Source of the DNA: Epiperipatus broadwayi
Lineage: Eukaryota; Onychophora; Udeonychophora; Euonychophora; Peripatidae
Assembly: GCA_028023455.1 (NCBI GenBank)
Contig: JAQFVV010006724.1
Coordinates: 124,001 to 188,000 of the forward strand
Direction: 5' to 3'
DNA length: 64,000 nt
Both the position numbers and the translations under genes were made by a program. The notes beneath the pieces are model-generated. The model did not search any database. It had not been told where the DNA came from and saw only the letters and a list, made by a program, of their open reading frames with translations. Every line of letters begins with the position of its first letter. Position 1 is the stretch's first letter. Of the stretch, positions 21,893-34,679 are shown one piece after another.

Positions 21893-23756
21893 ATCGATGT
21901 ATCTGGTTATGTTTTTTTTTTTTTTTGTAAAAACACTACCGCGTGAGTTTCATGATAGTGAAGCAATATATATAAGAATGCATATATCAAACAAAAAACA
22001 CAGATAAAAGATTTACAATTATTACACTATTTAGCTAAGTTAGGAGAAAACTTATGTTTCAATCGAAATATTAAATCTGAATGGAACCATTTTACTTTTA
22101 TTAATATTAAATACCTTAACATAATTATAAAAGCCAAATCTTGTTTATTTATTTATCTATATTGTACAATGCTATCCATATTGCATATATAAAGAGAAAG
22201 AGAGGTAATTTTAAACATTTTTAAAGTTCGTCATTTTGTGCTATAGTGGAAATGATATTGAACGTCAATAAAATAATTAATTAAATGAATAAAAAAAAAT
22301 GTGGGAAAAAACTTACCGCGTCTATAAAATTTGATTCTGCTTCATATATAAAGCTTAGTACAAGAATATAAACAAAGAATATTCTTAGAACGTCAGTCAT
22401 TGTAATGTTTTCTCAGCTCCAAAGTAAGCTGAATGTTAGATTTCAGCTAAAGAGATTCAGTGTTTCAATTTTGTTTTCAGTTCGCACGCCAATTAGGTTT
22501 TGCAGACAATCAATTTATTTTTTAATTTATTCCATGGCATGTAACCTTTTATACTGATTAGACATTTTACAAAACTAAAACGGCTTTTAATCGCCCTGAT
22601 ATTCTATCCATTTTAGTAAATAAATATCCAAACGAATGTTAGATAGATATAGTTAACACGGCGTTTTAAATAAATAGTTCACAACAGGATAACAACGTCT
22701 CCAATACTTTTCACAGAAGACAACCATCTCTAGACTTTCTAACGACAATATAGTGAAAGTTTGAATGTTGTCCCATGCGTATTGAACACTCTAGTTAAAG
22801 AAGTTAGATACCTATTCAACCATTAACGTTAGATAGTTCACTGAGTTGACTAGGGATAGCTAGCTGAAAGAAAAATTCCTAAGCTTCTGAAAAAGATTTT
22901 AATTGTTGGGAACTACAACCTCTGGGGGGGGGGGCGATAAGTACTTCTGATGAATAGCAGCAAGAAGTCATTGACTATCATATATATTTAGAAATACTGT
23001 ATAAAATTTAATTGCATATTATTTTTTTTAATTAAAAATATATTTATTAATATATTCTAAGTAGAAAATATATTTACAGACATTAATAAATGCTTTGCAA
23101 TTTTACAAATGTAAGAATAACATTAAAACTTTATGACAAATTGTAAAATAAGGATGCCAAATTAATTTTGTCAAGAGAATGATGAGTGCTGATTAAATGT
23201 TATCACTTTGTTTCTAACTTTATTACGATATATTGAATTTCTGTAATAATACATAATTTATGCATCTAAAAATGGAAAGACATCAAGTTACTAACATTTT
23301 AAGTAAAAATATAGTTGTTCATTCCTCAGTCAGATCAGAGACTTTATTGCAGAAAAAGTGATATTGGACACAAGAGATGTACTAAATATTCATAATGCCA
23401 TTACCACAGGTTTTTTTTTCAACTATCAGGTTTTCCATTTTCCTCACCTTTGCAGTCTGGCTGACAAGATGCAAATTTAATTTTGATAACAGACTCTCTT
23501 CAGTCAGAGAAACCCTGATACAAATATCTTAACACCATTCATGCCAGAGACCAAATTCTAGCACCAGACTGGCTACACAAAGAGACCTGGTGCAAGATCA
23601 GTTTTACAAACAAATAGTGTCTTACTTCCTCAACTGATTATTCTAGCCTACATGGTGCAAACCTACTCAAGCTTCAAGTACAAGACAATACCACTCGTGT
23701 AATTTAATTAAGGTAATAAATAATTTTTTTTTAAAAAAAAACAACAAAAAAACAAA
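21893..23756. other. AT-rich DNA, no gene seen
   Basis: Holds an 11-G run at 22,924-22,934. A more GC-balanced stretch at about 23,400-23,700 may be an old interspersed repeat but matches nothing else here. No coding signal. Confidence 0.45.
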
Positions 23757-24325
23757 TCATTTAAAATTTTTCAGTTCACAAATTGCATGATAAAATAATA
23801 GCAGTTTCTTTACTCCAATGTCATCTGCAATCTTTAATAATCAATGATTTTAATCTCTATACCTTAGAGCAGTTTTTGATCTTTATCAGTGACACAGTTC
23901 GAAGCTGATTGAAATGCAATTTTGTATCTAGTAAACACTTTTAATATACCATTTAAGGCAATAAACTGAAATTTAAATCAGTTTAAGCTTTTTTATATTA
24001 AACCAATCTTTTAGAACAATTATGAAGAATCTGACTTCAGTTTTGTATCTATATTTAGTGTTAGCAGACTACAAAGAATAATAACTAGTCATTTAATTTT
24101 CTAGCTCACATAATATATGATAAAATAAGAACAGTTTTCTATCCTAGAACCACTTACAGTAAATTTGAGTAATCGCTGATTACCAAATAACTTTATTGTG
24201 CATAAAATTCCCATTCCAAAAAGGATTGCAGATTTTTTTCCTTTATCAGTAAGATATGTGAATGTGAATATAATGATTTGTATTCAAAATATTTATTGAG
24301 TGCTCATATTTACCATTTAACAAAA
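23757..24325. repeat. Diverged direct duplication of about 230 bases
   Basis: 23,757-23,990 and 24,090-24,325 share the order TCATTTAA..TTTTTC/CTAG..TCACA, ATGATAAAATAA, ACAGTTT, AATAATC/GAGTAATC, TTTTTGATCTTTATCAGT versus TTTTTTCCTTTATCAGTA, and ATATACCATTTAA versus ATATTTACCATTTAA. Clearly diverged and non-coding. Confidence 0.5.
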
Positions 24326-24599
24326 GAACAACTTATCAATAAGAAATAAAATATAGAGACTTATTTTTGAATTTATTGCTATAAATGAATATTAATTAAA
24401 ATAATATATATATTATATTAAAAATGTGTATTGAATAAAACAAAATTATAGCTCCTAGCTCCAAAATATGTAATAAATAAAAGAAGCAAAAGGTTAATCT
24501 ATATTCTATTTTAAAATGTTCAATCCATCTAAAGCTTTAAGCTAAGAAATCTGAAATATCAATTCAATGCTTGCGTTCTGAAATAAATATGAAGAAATT

Positions 24600-25560
24600 C
24601 ATGTAGTATAGTCTAACTTTTATGAATTGTTATCACTTACTAATTTGAAAGTTATAGAAGTGGATTGCAAAGACATAGACCATAAATCTAATTTGAAATG
24701 GATTTCATAGTACATTGGAAAACTTTATTTAATTAAAGAAAAATTGAAATATTGACTGTTTAGGAAATGTCAATGCTAGTCAGTACTCAATTTAATTCCA
24801 TGAAAATGTTTCCATAATTTTAAATTAAACTTATTTATTTTGAAAACAATGACTAAAAATATGGCATTGAGGTCTTTAAAGAACAGGAATACCAAAAAAA
24901 AATTGAACGTTTATAGTGCTGCTAATGTTCATTTCAATAATAATTTATTAACAATATATAGTGATTCCATCCTGATGAAAATAAAAAATTGTACAATAAC
25001 ATGATTATATTAATGTTCTGTTTGACATCTGACTAAAATGTATTATGTGAATACAACTGTCATACCACTTATGTGGTTGGGTATATTGAAGAAAGTTTGT
25101 GTAGTGTGTGACATACTAAGAACTTGTTTTACATGGTTAGAGTGTTTTATATAAGCATAAGTATTATCTTTTAAAATTGCCTAATCTAAAAGGCTGAGTT
25201 GGTTGGAGTAGAGAAACAGGAAGTTCCCTAATCTAAATATGAAGGTTTTTACAATTAAAAAAGTGGTATGCTTTGATTTTTATGAGGTGTTATCACTATC
25301 TAATTTAAATGTTATAGAAATGGATTATAAAGACATAGACTATAAATATATCTTGAAATGGATTTCATTGTATATTCAAAATTTTATTTAATAATAATTA
25401 AAAAAAAAGGAATGTAAACTAATATCCTATGATATTATTACTTATCTAAATGTCAATGCCAGATGATTATTCAATTTAAGATCCCAGAAATCATTTTATA
25501 ATTTTTCAAATAAATTTATTTATTTGGAAGTCATTAACCAAAAATACAGTGTTCTCAGGT
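24600..25560. repeat. Two direct copies of a block of about 280 bases
   Basis: 24,600-24,875 and 25,240-25,558 share GTTATCACT, TAGAAGTGGATTGCAAAGAC (TAGAAATGGATTATAAAGAC in the second), CATAGACCATAAATCT, TTGAAATGGATTTCAT, AAATGTCAATGC, CAATTTAA and TTATTTATTTTGAAAACAATGAC (TTATTTATTTGGAAGTCATTAAC). Spacing is about 650 bases. The right copy runs directly into the palindrome-arm relic at 25,552. Confidence 0.65.
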
Positions 25561-25735
25561 CCATGGCTCCTCACTGACAAAAGCCACAAGCCAGAAACTA
25601 GTTTTGAGATATTGAATAACTAGGCACTAGATAGGGATTTTATGACAAGCCTTCTGGCATCCATTAATTACTCTGGCTTGCACTGAGTGGCAATACGTAT
25701 AGAGAGTTTTGCCCATCTTTAGTGCTCCCTAGAAA
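25552..25735. repeat. Single-arm copy of the 47.3-kb palindrome element
   Basis: Matches the right arm of 47,598-47,833 in the same orientation: GGCTCCTCACTGA, AGAAACTAGT, TAGGCACTAGAT, ATTTTATG, CAAGCCTTCTGG, ATCCATT, TTACTCT, GGCAATACGTATAG. It has no opposite arm, so the family also exists as single units. Confidence 0.8.
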
Positions 25736-28700
25736 ACAAGAATGCAGAATAAAAACTATTTTATGATTATTGATAGTTTGATGCTAATTTTATTTATCAG
25801 AAAAAAATACCAATTGTAGTACATTTTTAAAATTTTAAGCTAAATCTAAAATATTACATTTTTTAAAGCTGAATAAAAAAAACTTAATTATTTATAGATC
25901 GACAACAACTAAAAATGAAGCATAGCTCTTTTTGATTTATAGCCATAAATTCAACAATAAATGTGAAAATCTTACGTTTTATTGATTCTAGTTGTAAAAC
26001 ATCCAGTTCAATTGTAAAGATTTTTATTTTTATGCTTGCTGAAACTTTTTTTAAAATTAAACGATTTTATTTGCAATGAATGTTTTATTTTTGAAAATTC
26101 ATATGCAGTGGACTTGCACTTGGCTTCATATTTATCTTCTATCTATTGCCCAGGTTTAAACCTCTATCACCAGGGCAAAGAACATGCTTAAGTTTTTAGT
26201 TAATACATATTTGATTTATGTATTATCTTTTACTTTGACTTAATATACATTTTTTATTGCAGATTTCTTTATTTTTTTAATATACTGAGACACGTTCAAT
26301 CTCTCAAATTTATATGTATAAAGTGGTTTGTTCAGACAAAATTTATTAATTTATAACTTTTTTATTAAACTTCACACATGAATATTTAAAACATTTCTTT
26401 TATTAGCTCACCTGATGCAATATTTTTTAAAAAAGAAAAATTAACTTTATGGTAAAATTTTCTTATTTTTTATATAAGATTATTTTTATACATTAAAATA
26501 ATGCTTAATATACAAAATCTTGTTTTAATGTTTTGGTGATAATCTAAAACTAAGTGTTGTTTAGGTTAATCATGTAGTGTGGAATGTAAGAATTTATTAA
26601 TTAAAAACTGGCTTATCTAAAATATTTTAATGTGGATCAATAACATTCAAGGAATTTGTGTGCGAAAACAATGTAAAGTAAGTCTTATAAAGCTCCCCCC
26701 CCAAAAAAAAAAATATTGTCATGATTACTATTGAAGATTCCATCCAAGCCACTAGGACTTTCATACTGCTCTATAAGCTGCACTCATCACCAGTTAGCTT
26801 TTAGAAAATAAGAGTTTCCATAAATAGTTCATGACAAGCACCGTGTAGTTATAAAAATGAATATATAAATTATTTTTAGTGTCATTCTCCAAAATATGAG
26901 TGGCTAGGTGTTTTATCAAGACAAATTTCACTTATAGCCTAATTTCATTCTCCCACATGTCTTAAATCAATATAAATCTATCTTCTTAAAATGCCAACCT
27001 GTACTGAAGCCTCTTCCAACTAACCAATATCTGAAAACATTTATAAAAAATTAATATAAAGTATGAACTTCAATGAATCATCTATTAAAACCAAAAGTTT
27101 AAGATACTAATGAACTTAATATTAATTTGAATTTTATTATATCTCCAATAAGCCAGGTGTGATTGTATTTGTCTTTAATTACATACATGTACATTTAGTA
27201 AAAATGTTAGCTTAAACATACCTTTTACCTTATTTTTATGTATACACAATTTTATATCATATTATTATTTCACTTTATGCATGTGTTGTTTTTTGCTTTT
27301 ATTTTGTATTATAAATATTTATTGAAGTATAATATTTATTACATTTTAGAGTACCTATCAAATGAATTCTTTTTTCTTTTTTAAAGTTTGAAGCATCATT
27401 CTAGAATGAGTTTATTATGATTGCAGAATTATTCAATTCTTTTCCGGCCCTCTTCTGGAATATTTTTCATTTAAATGTGTTTTTTTTTTTTTAAAAAAAA
27501 TGAAATACATCTTCTGGAATTAAAATAATTTTAAATAGCAGTTTGTAATAATGTTTAAAGTTAAACATCTTTTAAATAGATTTAAAAAAAACTGTATAAA
27601 TACTTACTCTTATATATGTGTGTATAAACTGTAGATTTGCTAAAGTATTTGACCCTTATGCATAATAAGTTATTGTAGTTCATAAATAAAAGTGCTGATC
27701 TGCTTGTGTGTGTGTGAACATAAAATTGATCTATATAAAGTCCAATTATTATCCAGGTATCTGATAGGCCATTTTATTTTGACCCATTACTCACACTTCT
27801 ATTAGGTTGATTTTATAATTATATTATCTCCTGTAACCCAGACCATCTACTGCTTTAATTGCAGTTTATTGATTGTTGCATGGGCTAGCTTTGGAATAGC
27901 TTCCTACACCTTGTATTTTATAATAAATACTATATATTGATGAATTCTTATTAGCATCTGGTCCACACTATTTTAGCCAAACTCACATTTCCCTTTTAAC
28001 CAATCACTTGAAGTGCAATCTTCATTATTTTGCATGGACAAGTTTAGGAATAGTGTCACTGTCTCTATTTTATTATCACATATACCCTTATTTTTATTTT
28101 CAGTAGACTTATCAGGTGTTTGGGATCTAGACACACAAACATCTTAGTAATGTGCATATATGTATAAACTGAAGATTAAATAAATCAACAAAGCTTAAAT
28201 AGAATGTATTAATAAAAGTTATAAACATATATATCATAAAAACCATTACTAAAAAAACTATTTCAGTATTTTACAATTAAGTTAAGGGAAAGCATAAATT
28301 AAGTGTCAAGGCTTTCTGGTAAATCCAGGTACTCAATTAAACCATCCATAAATAAAGTTTATTTTGGGGTATTCTTTGTTTATTTTCTTTAGTCATGTAT
28401 TCCTTATTATTAGTTTAATTAGGATAATGTTTGTTTGCTGTTATCTGTCTATCAATAGTTTAGTTAGATAAAAATATCTTTCTCTCTCTGATTTAAGAGC
28501 AGTAGTTTATTTTTATATCAGGGAACAGCTCATTATCATTAGATAATGTCTGGTCGACTTAGATAAATTTTCTAGGTTCATAAAAAGGCCAGTGGTGGCC
28601 TTTAAGTGACATAAATTTGGGTTGGTTATCCATTACAATACATTTGCAACCATAAAATCAAAAATAAATACAGATTATTTGATTTTTTATCAATTGATAT

Positions 28701-29077
28701 TTTTCTTGTTTAATAATAAATAATATATATTACCAATAATCAACATATGAACATTTTAGAACTGAATGTTAAGTTATATAAAGTTATATTTTTATAGTAT
28801 ATCAAACTATTATATACAAAACTATCAAAATTGAAGTATTTGAATTATAATACCACAAGGTATAAAAACTGACTAGTAATTTTACAAAAAGACAGCAACG
28901 ATGAAAAATGTTTAAAAAATAGATACAGAAAAACAAACTCTTCAGAAAATTGCCATTTATAATATTTGAGAGTCAAGGAGAATAATGAAATTTCAAATAT
29001 GTAAGCCCTCATTTTTAGTAGTAATTTTAATTTTGCTAAGAGAATGAAATTAAGATGTACTAGATATTTCAGGTGTA
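25736..29077. other. AT-rich DNA, no gene seen
   Basis: 3.3 kb without recognisable coding, RNA or repeat. A C8-A run lies at 26,695-26,713, and a short hairpin AAAGGCCAGTGGTGGCCTTT at 28,586-28,605. Confidence 0.45.
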
Positions 29078-29298
29078 CTATTAATTGGAATTTTCCATTG
29101 TGTATTTATTGACAGATAACTGTTAAAAATTTAAAGAAAAAGAATGGGGGTGTTTTGAATTGTAGTGATAAATTTGGTTAACATTAATTACTATTAAATG
29201 GAATTTTTAATTGTGTATTTATTGACAGATAACTGTTAAAAGTTTAAAGAAAAACAAAGGAGTGTTTTGAATTGTAATGATAAATTTGGTTAACATTT
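29078..29298. repeat. Tandem duplication, 112-bp unit, two copies
   Basis: ACTATTAATTGGAATTTT at 29,078 and ACTATTAAATGGAATTTT at 29,190 start two copies that share TTGTGTATTTATTGACAGAT, AACTGTTAAAA, TGTTTTGAATTGTA and GATAAATTTGGTTAACATT. They differ at a few positions. Non-coding. Confidence 0.9.
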
Positions 29299-32200
29299 TG
29301 CCAAGCAATAAATTATTTATAATATAACAAAACAATTTTAATTGTTTATTTACAAATATAATAGTGCTAATGAACTGTAATGAATGCCTCTATAAAAACT
29401 TAATAATAGTATAATAACATTTATAGAAAACTTTAAAATGCTGTGAATAATTTTGAGAATTTCATTTTTCCTTATTATTATAATTTTTTTTAACATCACT
29501 TCTTAACATAACGGTTCTTTATAAATGATGCTAAAGCAAATACAATTTACATTTTATTTCTTGTTTAATTAATAATAGATAATATTTATTATAATAGTGA
29601 TATATATATATATATTTATCAATTTTTATCTTCAATGGTTATTACAGATAGAAATGAAGCAGTTTTAAAATTAGCATCTGAAGCAGACTACATCACCCCA
29701 TTATAGTGTGAATTTCAGCTGTAGCATAATTTTCAATATTAGATATATTGATAATTCACAAGTTAGCTCTGTAATTACAATCAGTTTAATTTTATAATAT
29801 TGTTACACAGATTTATTTTCTGGTTAAAATGATCCAAAGGTCATTCATAATGAGAATATTACTTCTTTTTATTTTCTAAAACACCACAACTACAACAAAA
29901 ATGTAGCATCTTATTTTCTGTTGGCTTTTTTCAATATCTTGAAATTTCAAATCCATTTTTGTTTTCTTTCTTGTATATTGTGCAATTTCAAATTCATTAT
30001 TTGTTGGCTTTCCTGCATATAATGTCTCATTTTTTGTTGGCTTTCCAAGATCAAATTATATAGCAGTCATGGCAGGATGTAGTTCTTATAGGTTGACCTC
30101 CTATGTTTTCAGGTTCTAACTCTGTTAATTGTTTTGTCTATTGTGTGACCAGTTTCCAAATATTTCAATCTATTTCCATTTCCTAAAATTTTGAACTCTT
30201 ACTCAATGAATTATAGAGAATTATACTTGTTTGTTTCAGTCCTTTATTATTTTTATTTAAAAACTTTTATTGAACATATAAATTCAGTACAGAATGTTTT
30301 ATTTATTTATTTTTTATTCTATTACTTGCATAAAATTAGAATACAAAACTATTTTATTTAATCATATCACAAAACTCTCCCTGCGCATAAAAAATTATCC
30401 CATGATGTTTAGTGGTTTAACAATTAGTACCCTAGTTTACTCCATTATTATGTAGCATTCTGCAGTTTTGTGTCACTATTTTCACCACTACTGTAGCTAA
30501 TTAACCTGTCAATTATCTATTCTTTTGCTTATATCCTACCCCTATTTTCTACTCTCTTAATATTTAACAATAATTTTTAATATTTCATTTTCTAGTGCCA
30601 AACTTTTCTCATTCCATTAACTAATCCCAAATTACTATTTTTCTAATATACATGTATTGGGCCTACATATCTGTACCAAATAAATAAAAATTATCACAGT
30701 TTGCTTAAAAATAAAGATCTCATATTAGATAAGTAAATGTGATGAGTCAATCCTGAAGTAATTTGATAATGATTTAATGTTATATATTTAAAATATGTTA
30801 TCATTTTATTTATAAAAAACTGACATGTAGTATTAATTAATAGCATTTTTAAATAATAATCTTCATAAGACAATAAAAATATAAAATTGTGGGTGCAGTA
30901 GTTATGAAAGCTGAAAATCTGTCTACAATTTCAAACTCACAAAAATGATCAAATATGAGTTCTATAGTCAAATATAAAAAAACCCATTAGTACTTTGTAG
31001 TAAAACTTATATATAATCACACATTGTAATAGATATGTAATTAAATTTGTAATGATGTAAGCTCCAATCATTATGTGCAATACAGTTTTTTACTAAGGCT
31101 ATGAAAAAATTGGCAATCAGTCTGCAGATATTTGGATTTCAGAATTAACATCCTTTGTTAGTTGACTTTAAGCATTGGCAAAAATCCATGCAAATGCCTA
31201 ATATATTAATCTACAATGGTGACTGCTACACAGGTATTTAGCACTTCAGTTGCTTACAAAAAATATGACTGTATACTAGCCAAAAAGAATTATTGATCGA
31301 TATTGTTAGTGTGTATCCATGGTAAAATAGGTTAGTTTGTGTGAAATATTAGTTCTTTAATACGAAGTCATTACCTTTTGTGCGAATGTTGTTAGTAGAT
31401 TGAGACAATTGACAAAGAATTTATTCATAATATGCATATATATATATATATATTGCAGTGCAATTTATCAATTTTTCCAAGGTTGGCCATAGTAAAAATG
31501 TATTTTGTAAGATTATCTAAGCTGACAATGCATCAAATATATTTACATCTAATTTAAATTGTATTGCCCCTAGTCAGATAAATGTTGAACATTAATTTCA
31601 TAAGGTAAAAAAAAGTTATTTAGTTTCTCGGTCAAAAAGAAAAAAAAATAATTACAATATTATCAATGCTTAAGTGTTTATTCTTACTATATTTCATAAT
31701 AGTGACCATCATTAATAATTTGTTTTATTAATTATTAGTAAAATGCAAAAATTTGAGAAAGATTTTTAAATATAAAAACACAACATTAAAAAAAAATCAA
31801 GTAGAACTGTTCAAGCTATAATATTTCAGAAAACCATTATAAAAGTAGAAGTCCTAAGTGTCAATGTTTCTGAATTATGGTTATATTTAAATTTTTAAAA
31901 AAATTCAAGAAGCATAAGAAAAAACACATTAATTGATATTTATTTGATTCATTAATTCTAATTTTTCTCAAATATATAAGTTGAAATTATAGTATTTACT
32001 CACATAAACAGTTCATTTAATTCATTTACAAAGAATGTAACAATTAAAATGATTGGGGATCAATGTAAAAATTTAATTATTAGTAAGATAGAAGAATCTA
32101 TGATCTTAGCAATGGATGTATCTTTGAATAGCATTGTAAGTCATGCAGTTGAATATTAGTTGTGACAAATACTATTTATATAAAAAAGGCATATGAATTT

Positions 32201-32316
32201 ATAGCTCAAAAATTCATATGGTGTTTGGGCATCTGATCTGTGGATGCCAGAATCTATTTTGGGACCTCCCAATCTCAAGTTGGACATTCTACCAATTTTA
32301 TAATTATTAAGAACCA

Positions 32317-32317
<1 letters not shown>
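29299..32317. other. AT-rich DNA, no gene seen
   Basis: 3 kb with only simple AT tracts (for example 29,599-29,618 and 31,433-31,453) and three loose repeats of TTGTTGGCTTTCC-like text between 29,915 and 30,050. No coding signal. Confidence 0.45.
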
Positions 32318-32365
<48 letters not shown>

Positions 32366-32560
32366 ACCACCCCACCCCCCCCTTTTCTCCAAAACCCCCC
32401 CCACCCCCCCCAAAAAACAACCCAACCCCCAACAAACCCCCCCCCCACTATACAAATAAATATTAAAAAAAACAAACACCCCCCACCCCCACACCCCCCC
32501 CCACCCCAAAAAAAAAAAAAAAGGGTAGAAAAAACCCCACCCCCCCCCACCCAACCAACC
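32318..32560. repeat. C-rich low-complexity tract with a 48-base C run
   Basis: 48 consecutive cytosines at 32,318-32,365, followed by about 190 bases of C and A runs almost free of G and T until about 32,522. It translates into apparent poly-glycine or poly-proline frames on both strands, which I reject as genes. In a strongly AT-rich region this is out of place. A real expanded C/A satellite or an assembly or base-calling artefact are both possible. GAACCATC directly before it recurs at 32,669. Confidence 0.9.
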
Positions 32561-34069
32561 AAAAAATGGGGTAGAGGTTACACCTTCCTCACCATTAATT
32601 TTTTTTAACATGAAGGGTTTTTTTAAAAAAAAATTTTAGAATAGAGATGGTGATCATATGATATTAAGAACCATCTTTATTGAGCATCTTACAATAATAA
32701 CAATAATAACCTTATTGTTATATAGTAACCCCCCTATTTACTTTAAAATTATTTGAACTAATATTTATTTACAAGATTAAGGTTAGAATCAACTTTTTTT
32801 CCTTTTTTTTTCAAAATAAACAAGAATGTGCATACCAATAAGAGAAATATTATTGAATATAATTACCACTATGCAAAAAAAAAAAACATTAAAAATCCTG
32901 AAACAACATATGTCAATATTATTAAAGCAATTTCAGTAAAAAGAAAACATGTCACAGAAATAAAAAGTCAGTTTATTAACTTTTTCAGATAATAAATCGC
33001 AAATTTTAAATCCAGAACCGAGATTTAGAAGACTGATGTTAGTACATCTATAACAGAATTAATGAATTTGTAAAAAATAAAAATTTGTCCCCCAAAAAAT
33101 CAATCAATAAAACTGACAACGAAATTTTGCATTTACAGTGAATTTATAAATTTAGTTGTAATTAAATAAAATATATTGTAGTAGTCATATTTGTACAATC
33201 ACACAACAAAATCCAGGGTTTGGGAAAATTATACCAAGGCTGATCTAGATGAGAAGTTGAGACCTCAAATCTGATCACACCTCAGCCCCTCCACCAAGAC
33301 TCCATGACTTACTGCCCTATGAATGACATATATGAAGCTACACTCAGAATTTCTTATTTCACATACTGGCAGTAGCAAAGAATGGAGCAAGAGACTTGGA
33401 GAATATTAACTAAACTACTATTATTTTAAATACACACACACACACATCTACGACTGGCTAGATAATGCATGTATTAATAAGTAACACTAATTTTAAGAAA
33501 CTTAACTAAGATTTGAGATGGATTATGAATGATACGTGACACAGTTATTATAATTTAATATATTTTAATTAATATAAATCAAATAAAGAAGAGTGCATTG
33601 AAGGGCACATGCAGATGTAACAATGATGAGTAAACTGGATAACAAAATTTCATCTGATGCACTATAGTTTAAAGAGTTGCTTACAATTTTAATAATCTAC
33701 AGTTTCTAATCATACCTTAATGTCTACTACAGTGGATCTATTAGGTTTCTGATGGTTAAGTCTGTGCAAGAATGATGATTTATTATAACATTTAATAAAA
33801 GTCATTTAGTAACACTTAATGAGCTGAAATAAGCTCTCAATGCAGATTATATATGTACAAATCAGATTAACTATGCATATCAATGCTGAAATATTACATT
33901 ACAATATGGAGGGATGAACTGGAGCTTTGTAGTATGACTTCAAATACTACAGTGTATATATATTACTAAAGATCTGTGCACCTTGAATGTGTAATTAATC
34001 AGGAAATTCAGTATTAAGTACTCGATTCCCATGGACCGTACAACTTGCTGCAAATAAATTGAACATATA
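32561..34069. other. AT-rich DNA, no gene seen
   Basis: A more GC-balanced patch at about 33,200-33,400 and a short CA run at 33,433-33,446. No coding signal. Confidence 0.45.
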
Positions 34070-34157
34070 GTTTGGTGATTGGAACTGCTTATAAACCACC
34101 TGGACCCTCATGTGTTTGGTGATTGGAACTGCTTATAAACCACCTGGACCCTCATGT
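34070..34157. repeat. Exact 44-bp tandem duplication
   Basis: GTTTGGTGATTGGAACTGCT... occupies 34,070-34,113 and is repeated without a visible difference at 34,114-34,157. The identity implies a very recent event, or an assembly error. Confidence 0.95.
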
Positions 34158-34679
34158 TCCAGTTCTAAAGAAGAGCTGTCTAAACTAAGGAGATGGGGTG
34201 GCCATTAAAATCAGAAGACCATTCATATAAGAAACCTACAGCAAGGTCTAAATGCATGTATGTGTTCCCTAAAGACACATTTGCCATGCTAAACAATATT
34301 AATTAATAATTAAAAGTACACAAAATTTTATAGTTTCATTCCACGAAACTACCATATGCCAGTTCATTAATTAGCATTCTTAAAACATGCTAAAAAGGAA
34401 TACTCCATGTAATCTGAGTTCTATTAGCCAATATGCATAGTTATAATATAACTAAAAATAGGGTTAAAATATATATTATAACAGGTGGGATATATCCAAG
34501 TCTTACCATATCTGCCATACAAGGGCACCACCAGGCCATTCAAACCTGGAAAATTTAAATAGTATGCAGATAGTAGGCAGATACGCACTGTTAAGATCCA
34601 ACTTTATTTTATATTGACCATTAGCCCTTGCTACTAGCTCAAGGAGACACAGAGATTTAATATGAAACTTCTTAAAAAT
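34158..34679. other. Mixed-composition DNA, no gene seen
   Basis: Somewhat more GC than its surroundings around 34,490-34,660. This could be part of the repeat that follows. Confidence 0.4.

Noticed and set aside
32156-32611. Glycine-rich and proline-rich open frames on both strands
   Set aside because: They are translations of the C-run and C/A low-complexity tract, with no independent coding signal.
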